A stretch of DNA of 64,000 nucleotides from Bradyrhizobium sp. BR13661 (GTDB taxonomy: Bacteria; Pseudomonadota; Alphaproteobacteria; Rhizobiales; Xanthobacteraceae). Both the position numbers and the translations under genes were made by a program. The notes beneath the pieces are model-generated. The model was not told the DNA's origin. It saw nothing but the letters and a program-made list of their open reading frames with translations, and searched no databases. Location of the stretch: positions 372,001 through 436,000 of the forward strand of contig NZ_JARXWB010000002.1 of the NCBI RefSeq assembly GCF_029892425.1, given 5' to 3'. Below, in pieces: positions 49,696 to 58,144 of the stretch; position 1 is the stretch's first letter; every line of letters starts with the position of its first letter.

Positions 49696-51591
49696 TCAAG
49701 TCGATCGGGTCTCGATGCGGTAGGTCTGTGGCAGCGTCACCAGACTTTCGGCGAGCACCTTGATTCGTGTCTCATCACTGGACTTGAGCAGGATACTGAC
49801 GACCGTGTTCAGCCTGTCGTCCTTCTCGACGAGAATCTCGGCTGCGGTCTCCGCGCCGAAGATCCGGTCGATCTCGAACCGGACCTTCTCCTGAACAGCG
49901 AGATCGCGCAACGTCGGCTTGAAGATCTTGCCGACGGCAGTGACCGGGAGCGCGTCAAGCAGCACGACCCGCTTCGGCCTGGCGGGCGGCTCATTGACGT
50001 TGCGTTCGAGGTGCTCGCGCAAGCCGGCCATATCGATGGTCTGCCCGGGCGACGGCACCACGAAGAGAATGGGTACCTCGCCGGCATAGGCATCCGGCAT
50101 GCCGACGGCCGAGCTCATCTGCACGCCGGGGAAGGCATTTGCGACGTCCTCGATCGCGGCGGGGTCGATGTTGTGACCGCTGCGTACGATGAGGTCCTTC
50201 TCGCGGCCGGTCAGCACCAGCCGCTGATCCGCCGTCAAGTAGCCGACGTCGCCGGTGACGATCCAGTGATCGTCGGTCAGCACGCCCTTGCTGTGCTGGG
50301 GGTCGAGATATCCGGGAAACACCTGCGGTCCGCTAACGAGCACGAGACCGCTGGTGAGCGGCGGGCATTCCGTTGCCAGGCTGGCATCGCCGAGCGAGGC
50401 AATTTTCGTCCGCGCAAACGGCGCCCTGAAGCCGACGCTGCCTTGTACCGGGGTGCCGCGGCCGGGATTGAACGCGATCGCCGCCGCGGTCTCCGTCATC
50501 CCATAGGTCTCGTATAGCGTGATCCCGGTACGCGCCCGGAATCTCTCGCTGACGGCCTTGGGACATACGGCGCCGCCGGTGATGGCCATCCGGGCCGTGC
50601 TGATATCGGAGGAGCCGATCGGGACCTCTGCAAGCGCGGCAATCGACGTCGGCACGCCGCTGACGATGGTCGCGCGAAACCGTTCGACAGTATGCCAATA
50701 GTCCCTGATGGCATCGGGGCTTCTGAGGCTGTAGGGCGACGGGATAATCACGTGGCCGCCGGCGGCGAGGATCGACAGACCCAGCGTCATTGTGCCGCCG
50801 ACGTGAAACAGCGGAAAACCGTTTACGGCCGCGTCGGTTTCGTCCAGCCCGTGAACCTGTGCAAAGGCCCACGCCGCGTGGATCTGGTTGCCATGCGTCA
50901 GGCGAACGAGCTTTGGCCGACCCGTTGTCCCGCCGGTGTGGAAGAGCGCGCAGATCGCGTCGCGATCCGTCGAGGGCTCGAATTCCAATGCGTCGTGTGC
51001 AGCAGCAATCGTTTCGTCGTAGTTCTCGAAGCGTCCGGACAGGTGACCCTTCGCGCCGATCACGAAGATTGTCTCGAGCGCTGGAACGCGCTTCGCGACA
51101 TTGTTGGCCTTGGCCCAGATCGCGGGATCGGCACTTTCCGACGCGACGACCAGAGCCGTTGCGTTCTGCGCCTGGAGCAGGTCGGCAATAGCGTCTTCGC
51201 TCAGGAGGTAGTTGATCGAGCTGGCAACGCCAGCGACCTGTGCGCCGAGCAAGGCCGGGAAGAGAGGCTGCAGGATCGGACAGAGAAACGCGACGGTGCC
51301 ACCGCTCTCCTTGATCCCGTGCGACCTGAACAAATTTGCAGCACGGGAAATCTCGGCAAGCAACTGCCGGTGGGTCAGCGTGGCATCGCCTGCTTCGCGT
51401 GAGCCCTTGGTCAGAACGGTGAGGGCAGGTCTGTCTGGATGCAGCCGCGCCGTCGCTTCAAAAAGGTGATGGAGATTGCGGGCTGGAATGAGGGCGTCGT
51501 AGGGCTGCCGCTCCAGCGCCTCGATATCGGCAATGGTCACCACAGGCCGGGTAAACCGCGTGGTGATCGGCGGAGGCAGGCGACTGCTCAC
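49696..51591 (-). CDS. Acyl-CoA synthetase (AMP-forming)
   Basis: A 631-residue ANL-superfamily ligase. The P-loop HTGGTTGRPK is near residue 218, followed by YGMTET, the hinge GREKDLIVRSGHNI and the catalytic lysine in AVGKIFKP. The length and wording suggest a fatty or aryl acid-CoA ligase. The start is GTG at 51591 with AAAGGCGG upstream. It is the first gene of the minus-strand block that continues into the sugar-type importer. It is divergent from an AraC regulator gene with a 268-base gap. Confidence 0.9.
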   Translation of the reverse strand: MSSRLPPPITTRFTRPVVTIADIEALERQPYDALIPARNLHHLFEATARLHPDRPALTVLTKGSREAGDATLTHRQLLAEISRAANLFRSHGIKESGGTVAFLCPILQPLFPALLGAQVAGVASSINYLLSEDAIADLLQAQNATALVVASESADPAIWAKANNVAKRVPALETIFVIGAKGHLSGRFENYDETIAAAHDALEFEPSTDRDAICALFHTGGTTGRPKLVRLTHGNQIHAAWAFAQVHGLDETDAAVNGFPLFHVGGTMTLGLSILAAGGHVIIPSPYSLRSPDAIRDYWHTVERFRATIVSGVPTSIAALAEVPIGSSDISTARMAITGGAVCPKAVSERFRARTGITLYETYGMTETAAAIAFNPGRGTPVQGSVGFRAPFARTKIASLGDASLATECPPLTSGLVLVSGPQVFPGYLDPQHSKGVLTDDHWIVTGDVGYLTADQRLVLTGREKDLIVRSGHNIDPAAIEDVANAFPGVQMSSAVGMPDAYAGEVPILFVVPSPGQTIDMAGLREHLERNVNEPPARPKRVVLLDALPVTAVGKIFKPTLRDLAVQEKVRFEIDRIFGAETAAEILVEKDDRLNTVVSILLKSSDETRIKVLAESLVTLPQTYRIETRST

Positions 51592-51859
51592 AGGCGCCGC
51601 CTTTCGAGCGGCGGATCACCATGGACGACAGTTGGCTTGGCCTGATGCAAGCGAACGTTTCCTGCCTATCTTGTTGATCGTTTCTTGTTGTTCATAGGCC
51701 ACCCGACGGGACGCGGCTTGCTTCGCAGCGCAAAGCTTTTGCTTGTGCGCGCAAACAAGTCTTGCGTGCAGGCGGCGGCAATCTAGAATCCCGGCGCTTG
51801 GCCAGCTTGTGCGGCGCACAAACATTGTTCATCCTGGCCTTGCGACGGGTGGGCGGACG

Positions 51860-52804
51860 ATGAACCTGGTATTTTCGACAGACGATCTGGAGCCGTCGAA
51901 ACGTTACGCGGCTTGGCAAGGCGCCATTTGCGACGTCTATGTCCATGTCGACGTCAACGCCGAACAGCGCTCCGACTACCACGGCTTTATCCGCGAGGCG
52001 CAATTTGGCGCGATCACCATGACCGACGTGCTGTTGTCAGAGCAGCGCATATCACGGCGCGAGCGCCACATCGCAAAACTCGACAAGGATTGCTACTACC
52101 TCGAATTCATCCAGCAGGGCCGGATCAACGTTCTTCAGGCCGGCCAGACCCTGCATTCGAACGCCGGGATGAGCACGATCTTTTCGGCTTCCGAGGCCTA
52201 TGACCTCGAATGTATCGGTAGGGTACGATCGCTCTACCTTGAAATACCCCGCGCGGAGTTCGCCGAGCGCTTCAGCGACGGGCGACTGCCTGTCATCACC
52301 ACGTTGACGACGAGTCGTGGCCTGGGCCGGATCGCCGCCGAGTTCTGCGCGACGCTGGCGCAGGAGGGCGCGCCGCTGGACGAGACCGCAAGGAGCCGGC
52401 TGGGCGGCGAGCTGATGGACGTGCTGGCGCTCGCGCTCGATATGGGCGACCGGGACGAATTCGCAGAAGATGCGTCCGCCCAACGGGCCCGCTTGCGCTC
52501 CGTCAAGGCCTGGATCGAGGCGCACCTTACGGATGCGGACCTGTCGCTTGAGAAGATTGCCAAGAGCAATGGCGTGTCGCTCAGACATCTGCACTATCTC
52601 TTCAGACTCACGGATGTGTCGGTGTCGGAATGGATCCTGGATCGCCGTCTTCAGCGCTGTTACGACGTGCTGACGCGGCCAGAGTTGCTGTCCCTGTCGA
52701 TCACGGAAGTGGCCTATCAGCTGGGATTCAGCAGTTCGTCCTATTTCAGCACGGCGTTTCGCAAGAAGTTCGGACACAGCCCGTCCGACCTGCGCCGGCG
52801 TTAG
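51860..52804 (+). CDS. AraC-family transcriptional regulator
   Basis: A 314-residue regulator: an N-terminal ligand region similar to the ARAC/AraC-binding-like domain used by some aromatic-sensing members (HYLNL type, containing FSASEAYDLE) and a C-terminal double helix-turn-helix (about residues 210-314: LSLEKIAKSNGVSLRHLHYLF and SITEVAYQLGFSSSSYFSTAFRKKFG). The ATG at 51860 was chosen over upstream alternatives. It is divergent from one acyl-CoA ligase and directly upstream of another, so either could be its target. Confidence 0.9.
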   Translation: MNLVFSTDDLEPSKRYAAWQGAICDVYVHVDVNAEQRSDYHGFIREAQFGAITMTDVLLSEQRISRRERHIAKLDKDCYYLEFIQQGRINVLQAGQTLHSNAGMSTIFSASEAYDLECIGRVRSLYLEIPRAEFAERFSDGRLPVITTLTTSRGLGRIAAEFCATLAQEGAPLDETARSRLGGELMDVLALALDMGDRDEFAEDASAQRARLRSVKAWIEAHLTDADLSLEKIAKSNGVSLRHLHYLFRLTDVSVSEWILDRRLQRCYDVLTRPELLSLSITEVAYQLGFSSSSYFSTAFRKKFGHSPSDLRRR

Positions 52805-52921
52805 GCCACCTGCTCGATGCCATCCGACACCGCGCGGGCCGCCCGGCGCCGATAGCGGCCTCACGCAAGCAATGCTCCGTTCAAGCAATCAAGACATGAG
52901 CAGTATCAGGGAGAGCACACC

Positions 52922-54535
52922 ATGACCGGCGATATCGGAGCCACCATCTCGAAGGCGCGCGAGCACTCCATCGGCGATCTGCTGCGCCGATCGGCGGCGC
53001 GCGAGCCGAGCAAGCTTGCGGTGAGCTGCGGTCGCGTGAGCTGGACCTTTGCCGAGATGGACGCGATCTGCAACCGTCTTGGCCGCGGCCTGCTGGGCCT
53101 TGGCGTGAAGAAGGGGGATCGCCTCGCCGTGCTGTCGCGCAACTCGCACGCCTTCGCCGCGCTGCGTTTCGCTGTGGCGCGGATCGGCGCGGTGCTGGTG
53201 CCTATCAACTTCATGCTCAATCCGGACGAGATCAATTTCATCCTGAAGAGCTCCGGCGCCAAGCTGCTCGCGACCGGGCCCGACTTCGTCGAGCCCGCGA
53301 AGGCCGCCAGCGCCAAGGATTGCGCCGTCGGGAAGATGATCTGGCTGCCGGGCGAAGATCCCGCCACGGCGCCCGCAGGACTCACCACCTTCGACGATCT
53401 CCTCGACGCCGACGGCTCGTACCTCGACGCCTCCGTCGACAGCCGCGATCTCGCGCAGATCGTCTACACCAGCGGAACGGAATCCCTGCCAAAGGGTGCC
53501 ATGCTGACCCATGAAGCGGTGATGTGGCAGTATGTCAGCTGCATCATCGACGGCGGCATGAGCGTCGACGACAAGTTTCTGCACGCACTGCCGCTCTATC
53601 ACTGCGCCCAGCTCGACGTTTTCCTGGGGCCGCAAATCTATCTCGGCGCCTCCGGCGTGATCACGGGCAAGCCGACCGCCGACAACATTCTGGCGCTGAT
53701 CCAGGCCCACAAGATCACCTCGTTCTTTGCGCCGCCCACGATCTGGATCGCGATGCTGCGCTCGCCGTCTTTCGACGAGACCGATCTGTCGACTTTGCAG
53801 AAAGGCTATTACGGCGCCTCGATCATGCCGGTGGAGGTGCTGCTCGAATTGCAGCGCCGTCTGCCAAACGTCAAGTTTTGGAATTTTTACGGCCAGACCG
53901 AAATCGCGCCGCTCGCGACCGTGCTGCGGCCGGAAGATCAACTGCGCAAGGCCGGCTCGGCCGGCAAGCCCGTGCTCAATGTCGAGACGCGCGTGGTCAA
54001 TACGTCGATGGAGGATGTGAAGGTCGGTGACGTCGGCGAGATCGTGCACCGCTCGCCGCATTTGCTCTCCGGTTACTACAACGACCCCGTGAAGACCGCG
54101 GCCGCGTTCACCGGTGGGTGGTTTCATTCCGGCGACCTCGCGACCGTCGATGAGGAGGGGCACATCACCGTGGTCGATCGGGTCAAGGACATGATCAAGA
54201 CGGGCGGCGAGAATGTTGCCAGCCGCGAGGTCGAGGAGATGGTCTATCGCATTCCCGCGGTCTCGGAGGTCGCCGTCGTCGGCCTACCTGATCCGCGCTG
54301 GATCGAGGCGGTGACGGCCATTGTCGTAGTCAAGACCGGCGAGACGCTCGACGAGGGGTCCGTCATCAAGCATTGCGCTGGTCAGATGGCACATTTCAAG
54401 GTGCCGAAGCGCGTGATCTTCGTCGATAGCCTGCCGAAGAATCCGAGCGGCAAGCTGCTTAAGCGCGAGCTGCGCCAGCGCTTCGTCGGGGCTGATACAA
54501 TCGACAAAGCCGTCCAGAAGAGTTTTGGCGCCTGA
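52922..54535 (+). CDS. Acyl-CoA synthetase (long-chain type, FadD-like)
   Basis: A 537-residue AMP-forming ligase. Motifs: YTSGTESLPKGAMLTHE (near 181), NFYGQTE (near 322), the VDRVKDMIKTGGENV hinge (near 418) and NPSGKLLKRELR with the catalytic lysine at the C-terminus. All motifs are intact. AGGGAG precedes the ATG. It follows the AraC gene by 117 bases, suggesting shared or adjacent control. A small fragment of an alcohol dehydrogenase gene follows. Confidence 0.92.
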   Translation: MTGDIGATISKAREHSIGDLLRRSAAREPSKLAVSCGRVSWTFAEMDAICNRLGRGLLGLGVKKGDRLAVLSRNSHAFAALRFAVARIGAVLVPINFMLNPDEINFILKSSGAKLLATGPDFVEPAKAASAKDCAVGKMIWLPGEDPATAPAGLTTFDDLLDADGSYLDASVDSRDLAQIVYTSGTESLPKGAMLTHEAVMWQYVSCIIDGGMSVDDKFLHALPLYHCAQLDVFLGPQIYLGASGVITGKPTADNILALIQAHKITSFFAPPTIWIAMLRSPSFDETDLSTLQKGYYGASIMPVEVLLELQRRLPNVKFWNFYGQTEIAPLATVLRPEDQLRKAGSAGKPVLNVETRVVNTSMEDVKVGDVGEIVHRSPHLLSGYYNDPVKTAAAFTGGWFHSGDLATVDEEGHITVVDRVKDMIKTGGENVASREVEEMVYRIPAVSEVAVVGLPDPRWIEAVTAIVVVKTGETLDEGSVIKHCAGQMAHFKVPKRVIFVDSLPKNPSGKLLKRELRQRFVGADTIDKAVQKSFGA

Positions 54536-54577
54536 GGCCGTATTTCTTCGCACCTGTCGTTTCCGGAAACGGTTACG

Positions 54578-54817
54578 TTGCCCTGCGCCGGTCTCACTCA
54601 GCAGATCGCGATGCCGACCTTGTTCTCCAAGAATTTGCATGTCATTGGCCTCTCCGTTGGCAGCCGGCACATGTTCGAGGGCATGACCGCAGCGATCGGG
54701 CGTAATGCCATGAAGCAGGTGATCGATCGCGTGTTCGGTTTCGATGCGGTGCCTGGCGCGCTGCGGCTGATGCAGCGGGGCGGACACTTTGGCAAGATCG
54801 TGGTGGAGTTTCCGTAG
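54578..54817 (+). pseudogene. C-terminal fragment of a zinc alcohol dehydrogenase/quinone reductase gene
   Basis: About 79 residues match only the tail of a medium-chain dehydrogenase: MPTLFSKNLHVIGLSVGSRH, MFEGMTAAIGRNAMKQVIDRVF and a terminal HFGKIVVEFP. The cofactor-binding domain and N-terminal half are missing, and no start or full-length frame continues upstream. It is the 3' remnant of a deleted gene, left between the acyl-CoA ligase and the MBL-fold gene. Confidence 0.75.
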
Positions 54818-54908
54818 GGCGTTGGCTGCATCGCTGGGTTGCGTCGAGGTGCTCGCAACGACGGGCTTGAGACAATAGGGTGCTGCATCCCGCGATGGAG
54901 TCTCGACC

Positions 54909-55712
54909 ATGCCCCTCTGGACCTGCGAAACCTGCGGCGCGCAATTCCCGCACAGCGAGAAGCCGCCGGCGTCTTGCTCGATCTGCGAAGACGAACGGCA
55001 GTATGTGGGCTGGAAGGGGCAAGCTTTTCTCACGCGAGAGGCGTTGGCGGACGAGCACCGCTTGAGCTGGCGTGACGATCTTGGCTTGACGGGTATTGCG
55101 CTCGACCCAAGCTTTGCCATCGGCCAGCGTGCGCTGCTGCTGCCGTTGGGCGACGGCCACCTGATGTGGGACTGCATTCCGCTCGCCACATCGGAGGCGG
55201 TGGCACATCTCCGCTCGCTCGGCGGATTGAAGGCGATCGCGATCTCGCATCCTCACTACTACGGCGCGCTCGCGGATTGGAGCGAAGCGTTTGGCGGCAT
55301 TCCGGTGTATCTGCATGCGGATGATCGCGAATGGGTGACGCGGCCGCATCCTTCGATCGTGCACTGGACTGGAGACAGCCATCGCATCTCGGATGATGTG
55401 CACCTTCTGCGCACCGGCGGCCATTTCGCCGGGGCCACCATGCTTCACGATGCGCGTGGCGCGGGCGGCAAGGGCGCGCTGCTGACCGGCGATATCGCGC
55501 AAGTGACGATGGATCGCCGCTTCGTCAGCTTCATGTATTCCTACCCGAACTACATGCCGCTCAATGCCGCCGCGGTGCGGCGGATCGCGGCCACGGTCGA
55601 GCCGCTGGCCTTCGATCGCATCTATGGTGCCTGGTGGGATCGCAATATCGCCTCAGGCGCCAAGGCGGCCTTCGCGGCGTCTGTGCGGCGGTACATCGCG
55701 GCGATCGCCTGA
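54909..55712 (+). CDS. Zinc-ribbon plus degenerate MBL-fold protein
   Basis: A 267-residue protein. Residues 1-35 form a rubredoxin-like zinc ribbon (C6-x2-C9 and C23-x2-C26). The remainder has a metallo-beta-lactamase fold outline, but the HxHxDH motif reads H114-P-H116-Y-Y118-G119, replacing two metal ligands. Later GGHFAG and LLTGDIAQVTMD keep one histidine and one aspartate. So it may hold one metal or act as a non-hydrolytic protein. GGAG precedes the ATG. It is followed, 147 bases on, by a MetX-like hydrolase gene, and a palindrome in the gap. Confidence 0.8.
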   Translation: MPLWTCETCGAQFPHSEKPPASCSICEDERQYVGWKGQAFLTREALADEHRLSWRDDLGLTGIALDPSFAIGQRALLLPLGDGHLMWDCIPLATSEAVAHLRSLGGLKAIAISHPHYYGALADWSEAFGGIPVYLHADDREWVTRPHPSIVHWTGDSHRISDDVHLLRTGGHFAGATMLHDARGAGGKGALLTGDIAQVTMDRRFVSFMYSYPNYMPLNAAAVRRIAATVEPLAFDRIYGAWWDRNIASGAKAAFAASVRRYIAAIA

Positions 55713-55737
55713 CGGCCGGAATCCTGTTGCCTTAAAT

Positions 55738-55766
55738 TAATAACTGTACTATAAGTACAGTTATTA
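55738..55766. promoter_or_regulatory. Orphan 29-bp palindrome, operator-like
   Basis: TAATAACTGTACT and AGTACAGTTATTA are perfect 13-base arms with an ATA centre, 94 bases upstream of the MetX-like gene. The ACTGTACT/AGTACAGT core resembles TetR-type operators. No matching regulator gene lies alongside. Confidence 0.65.
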
Positions 55767-55859
55767 GGCGCGGCGCAATGATGCGTTTGCCGGTCCGGCA
55801 CGATCGATGCATCGTCGTGGCGGGCGCGTTGTGTGGCGACGTGAGCGGGAGTTGGACGC

Positions 55860-56879
55860 ATGACCAGGCAGCGCGACTACGAGATATTCGAGGCTGGCGA
55901 CGTCACGCTTCAATCCGGCGCAGTGTTCCCTGCGATGAAGCTGGTCTACCAGACTTACGGCAAGCTGAGTCCGGCGAAGGACAACGTCATCCTCTATCCG
56001 ACCTCGTTCAGCGCGCAACACTTCGACACCGAATGGCTGATCGGGCCCGATGGCGTGCTCAATCCCACGCGTTATTTCATCATCATCCCGAACCTGTTTG
56101 GCAATGGCCTGTCGTCGTCGCCCTCGAACTCCGGCGATGCCGCATTCCCGGGGCTGACTTATCACGACGCGATTGCCATCCAGCGCCGGTTGCTCGTCGA
56201 GCGCCTTGGCATCACAAGGCTTGCGCTGGTTTATGGCTGGTCCATGGGCGGCGCGCAGGCCTATCACTGGGCAGCGCTCCATCCAGAGATGGTCGAGCGC
56301 GCCGCAGTGGTCTGCGGCAGCGCGCGGTGCGCGCCCTATAATCATGTGTTCCTCGAAGCCGTAAAATCCGCACTCACCGGCGATCCCGCCTTCCGCGACG
56401 GCCGCTTCGTTGAGAAGCCAACCGCCGGCTATCGTGCCATGGGCCGCGTCTATGCCGGCTGGGCGATGTCGCACGGTTTCTATCGCGACGAGCTCTGGCG
56501 CGAGGCCGGCTTTACCTCGCTGGAGGACTATCTCGTCCGCGCTTGGGACGGGGCCTTCGCCCGGCGCGATGCCAATGATCTGCTGGCGCAGGTGGGCATC
56601 TGGCAGCGCGGCGATATCAGTCGCTGCGAAACCTTCGGCGGCGATCTCGATCGCGCGCTGGCGACGATCAAGGCGCATATCCTGCTCATGCCGGGCGCGA
56701 CCGATCGCTATTTCGACGTCCGCGACAACGAGGACGAACTCGGCAAGCTGACCAACGCGAAATCGGCAGCGCTGCATCCGATCCCGTCGCTGCACGGCCA
56801 TCGCGCCGGCAACCCCGTCAACAATCCGCCCGACCAGGCCTTTCTCAAGGCCGAGGTCGCGGCGCTTCTCAGCAAATAG
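55860..56879 (+). CDS. Alpha/beta hydrolase, homoserine O-acetyltransferase (MetX)-like
   Basis: A 339-residue protein of the MetX-like alpha/beta-hydrolase family. The nucleophile serine is in GWSMGG near residue 131, the acid in GATDRYFD near 282 and the histidine in HGHRAGNP near 309, so the triad is intact. It lacks methionine-pathway neighbours, and this branch is often mis-annotated as homoserine acetyltransferase; a hydrolase or acyltransferase of unknown substrate is more likely. GGGAG lies close upstream. The desaturase gene starts 15 bases after its stop, so they form an operon. Confidence 0.85.
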   Translation: MTRQRDYEIFEAGDVTLQSGAVFPAMKLVYQTYGKLSPAKDNVILYPTSFSAQHFDTEWLIGPDGVLNPTRYFIIIPNLFGNGLSSSPSNSGDAAFPGLTYHDAIAIQRRLLVERLGITRLALVYGWSMGGAQAYHWAALHPEMVERAAVVCGSARCAPYNHVFLEAVKSALTGDPAFRDGRFVEKPTAGYRAMGRVYAGWAMSHGFYRDELWREAGFTSLEDYLVRAWDGAFARRDANDLLAQVGIWQRGDISRCETFGGDLDRALATIKAHILLMPGATDRYFDVRDNEDELGKLTNAKSAALHPIPSLHGHRAGNPVNNPPDQAFLKAEVAALLSK

Positions 56880-56894
56880 GGCAGGAATTCTAAT

Positions 56895-57833
56895 ATGACT
56901 GACGCGACCGTCTCAGAGCCCGGCCATCGCCTGAAGCCACTCAGCTCGGCCATGCTGCGCGAATTGTCGGTACGCTCCGACGTCAGGGGTGCGGCGCAGA
57001 GCCTTGGCCATTACGGCCTGATTATACTGATCGGGGCGCTGATCTGGACGGTATCGCGGAGCTATGGAATCCTCTGGGCGCTGCCGTTGATGGCGGTGCA
57101 GGGATATCTTGTAGCCTTCCTCTTCATGGCGGTGCATGAGACCGCGCACAAGACGGCGTTCAAGAGCCGTGGCCTCAATCTCGCCGTCGGCTATCTCTCG
57201 GCCTTCATCATCGGATTGCCTTACGAATATTACTGCCTGTTTCACTGGGACCATCACCGTTACACGCAGGATCCCTACAAGGATCCGGAGCTGATCGTGG
57301 GCGTGAAACCGAAATCCGACACGCAGCTCGCCATTGCCTATAGCGGGCTGCTCCAGGTTGCCGGCCGCCTCCGGCTGATGCTTGGCCATGCCGTCACCGG
57401 TAAGGTCGTGGTGCCCTGGATCCCCGAGAGCAAACGCGCCATCATCGTGACCGAGGCACGGGTTTATGTCGCGCTGTATGCTTTACTGCTCGCACTCTCG
57501 CTGTGGTCTTCCTCGGCTCTGTTGTTGTGGGTCTGGATCGTGCCGCTGATAACAGGGCAATTCTTTCTGCGGCCCTATCTCTATGCCGAGCATACCGGTT
57601 GCGAGAGCACCCGCAGCGCGTTCCAGAACACCCGCACCACCTATACCGGCGCGCTCGTCAAATGGATCGCCTGGAACATGCCCTACCACGTCGAGCACCA
57701 CGCCTATCCCTCGATCCCGTTTCACGCATTGCCGAAGCTGAACGAGATCGTCGACGGCGAGATCGTCTATCGCGGTCGTGGCTATGTCAGGACGACAATT
57801 GAGACATGGGCCTGGTTTCGCCGGCAGCGGTAG
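56895..57833 (+). CDS. Fatty acid desaturase family protein
   Basis: A 312-residue integral membrane di-iron enzyme with the three histidine boxes HETAH (near 79), HWDHHRYTQ (near 117) and HVEHHAYPS (near 265), and four or so transmembrane helices. It should introduce a double bond or hydroxyl into an acyl chain, or act on a related hydrocarbon. The gene is 15 bases downstream of the MetX-like gene. An electron-donor ferredoxin or cytochrome b5 is not encoded nearby. Confidence 0.88.
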   Translation: MTDATVSEPGHRLKPLSSAMLRELSVRSDVRGAAQSLGHYGLIILIGALIWTVSRSYGILWALPLMAVQGYLVAFLFMAVHETAHKTAFKSRGLNLAVGYLSAFIIGLPYEYYCLFHWDHHRYTQDPYKDPELIVGVKPKSDTQLAIAYSGLLQVAGRLRLMLGHAVTGKVVVPWIPESKRAIIVTEARVYVALYALLLALSLWSSSALLLWVWIVPLITGQFFLRPYLYAEHTGCESTRSAFQNTRTTYTGALVKWIAWNMPYHVEHHAYPSIPFHALPKLNEIVDGEIVYRGRGYVRTTIETWAWFRRQR

Positions 57834-58144
57834 GACGACTCGCGAAACGTGCTCGAGTAGCCGTTTTTTTTGAGTCCATCGTGCGTTTGCCGGCTTTCGA
57901 TAGGGCGCTTTACCGTGTGTTCATCGCACGTGCCGATTCCGGAAATCACGCCAGTACCGTGCAGCCGATCCGCGTCGAGCGTCGTGAAAAACTCGATTGA
58001 AATCAGTCGCTTGGCGCTCGGCGAAACGTGGTTAACAAGTCCCTCCCAATCCAGAAAGTTTTAGTGGTCTTGTATTCACGGCGAGGTGAGCCGGCTGTTC
58101 TAGCTTCGAAGGATCAGCGCCGTCGACGACAGGAGAGATTGGCA
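57834..58144. other. 311-bp gap upstream of the response-regulator gene
   Basis: Two near-identical GCGAAACGTG words (57851 and 58021) flank the gap, which also contains a T-rich run at 57866 and a ribosome site AGGAGA before the next gene. No gene-like frame with a plausible start or family match was found. It must contain the promoter of the RR-EAL gene. Confidence 0.45.

Noticed and set aside
54284..55189. 301-codon minus-strand frame spanning the acyl-CoA ligase end and the MBL-fold gene start
   Set aside because: It crosses two supported plus-strand genes and the remnant, with no domain of its own.
55860..56879. Methionine biosynthesis (metX) gene
   Set aside because: The protein has the fold and triad, but there is no metW or other methionine gene nearby, and its neighbour is a desaturase.
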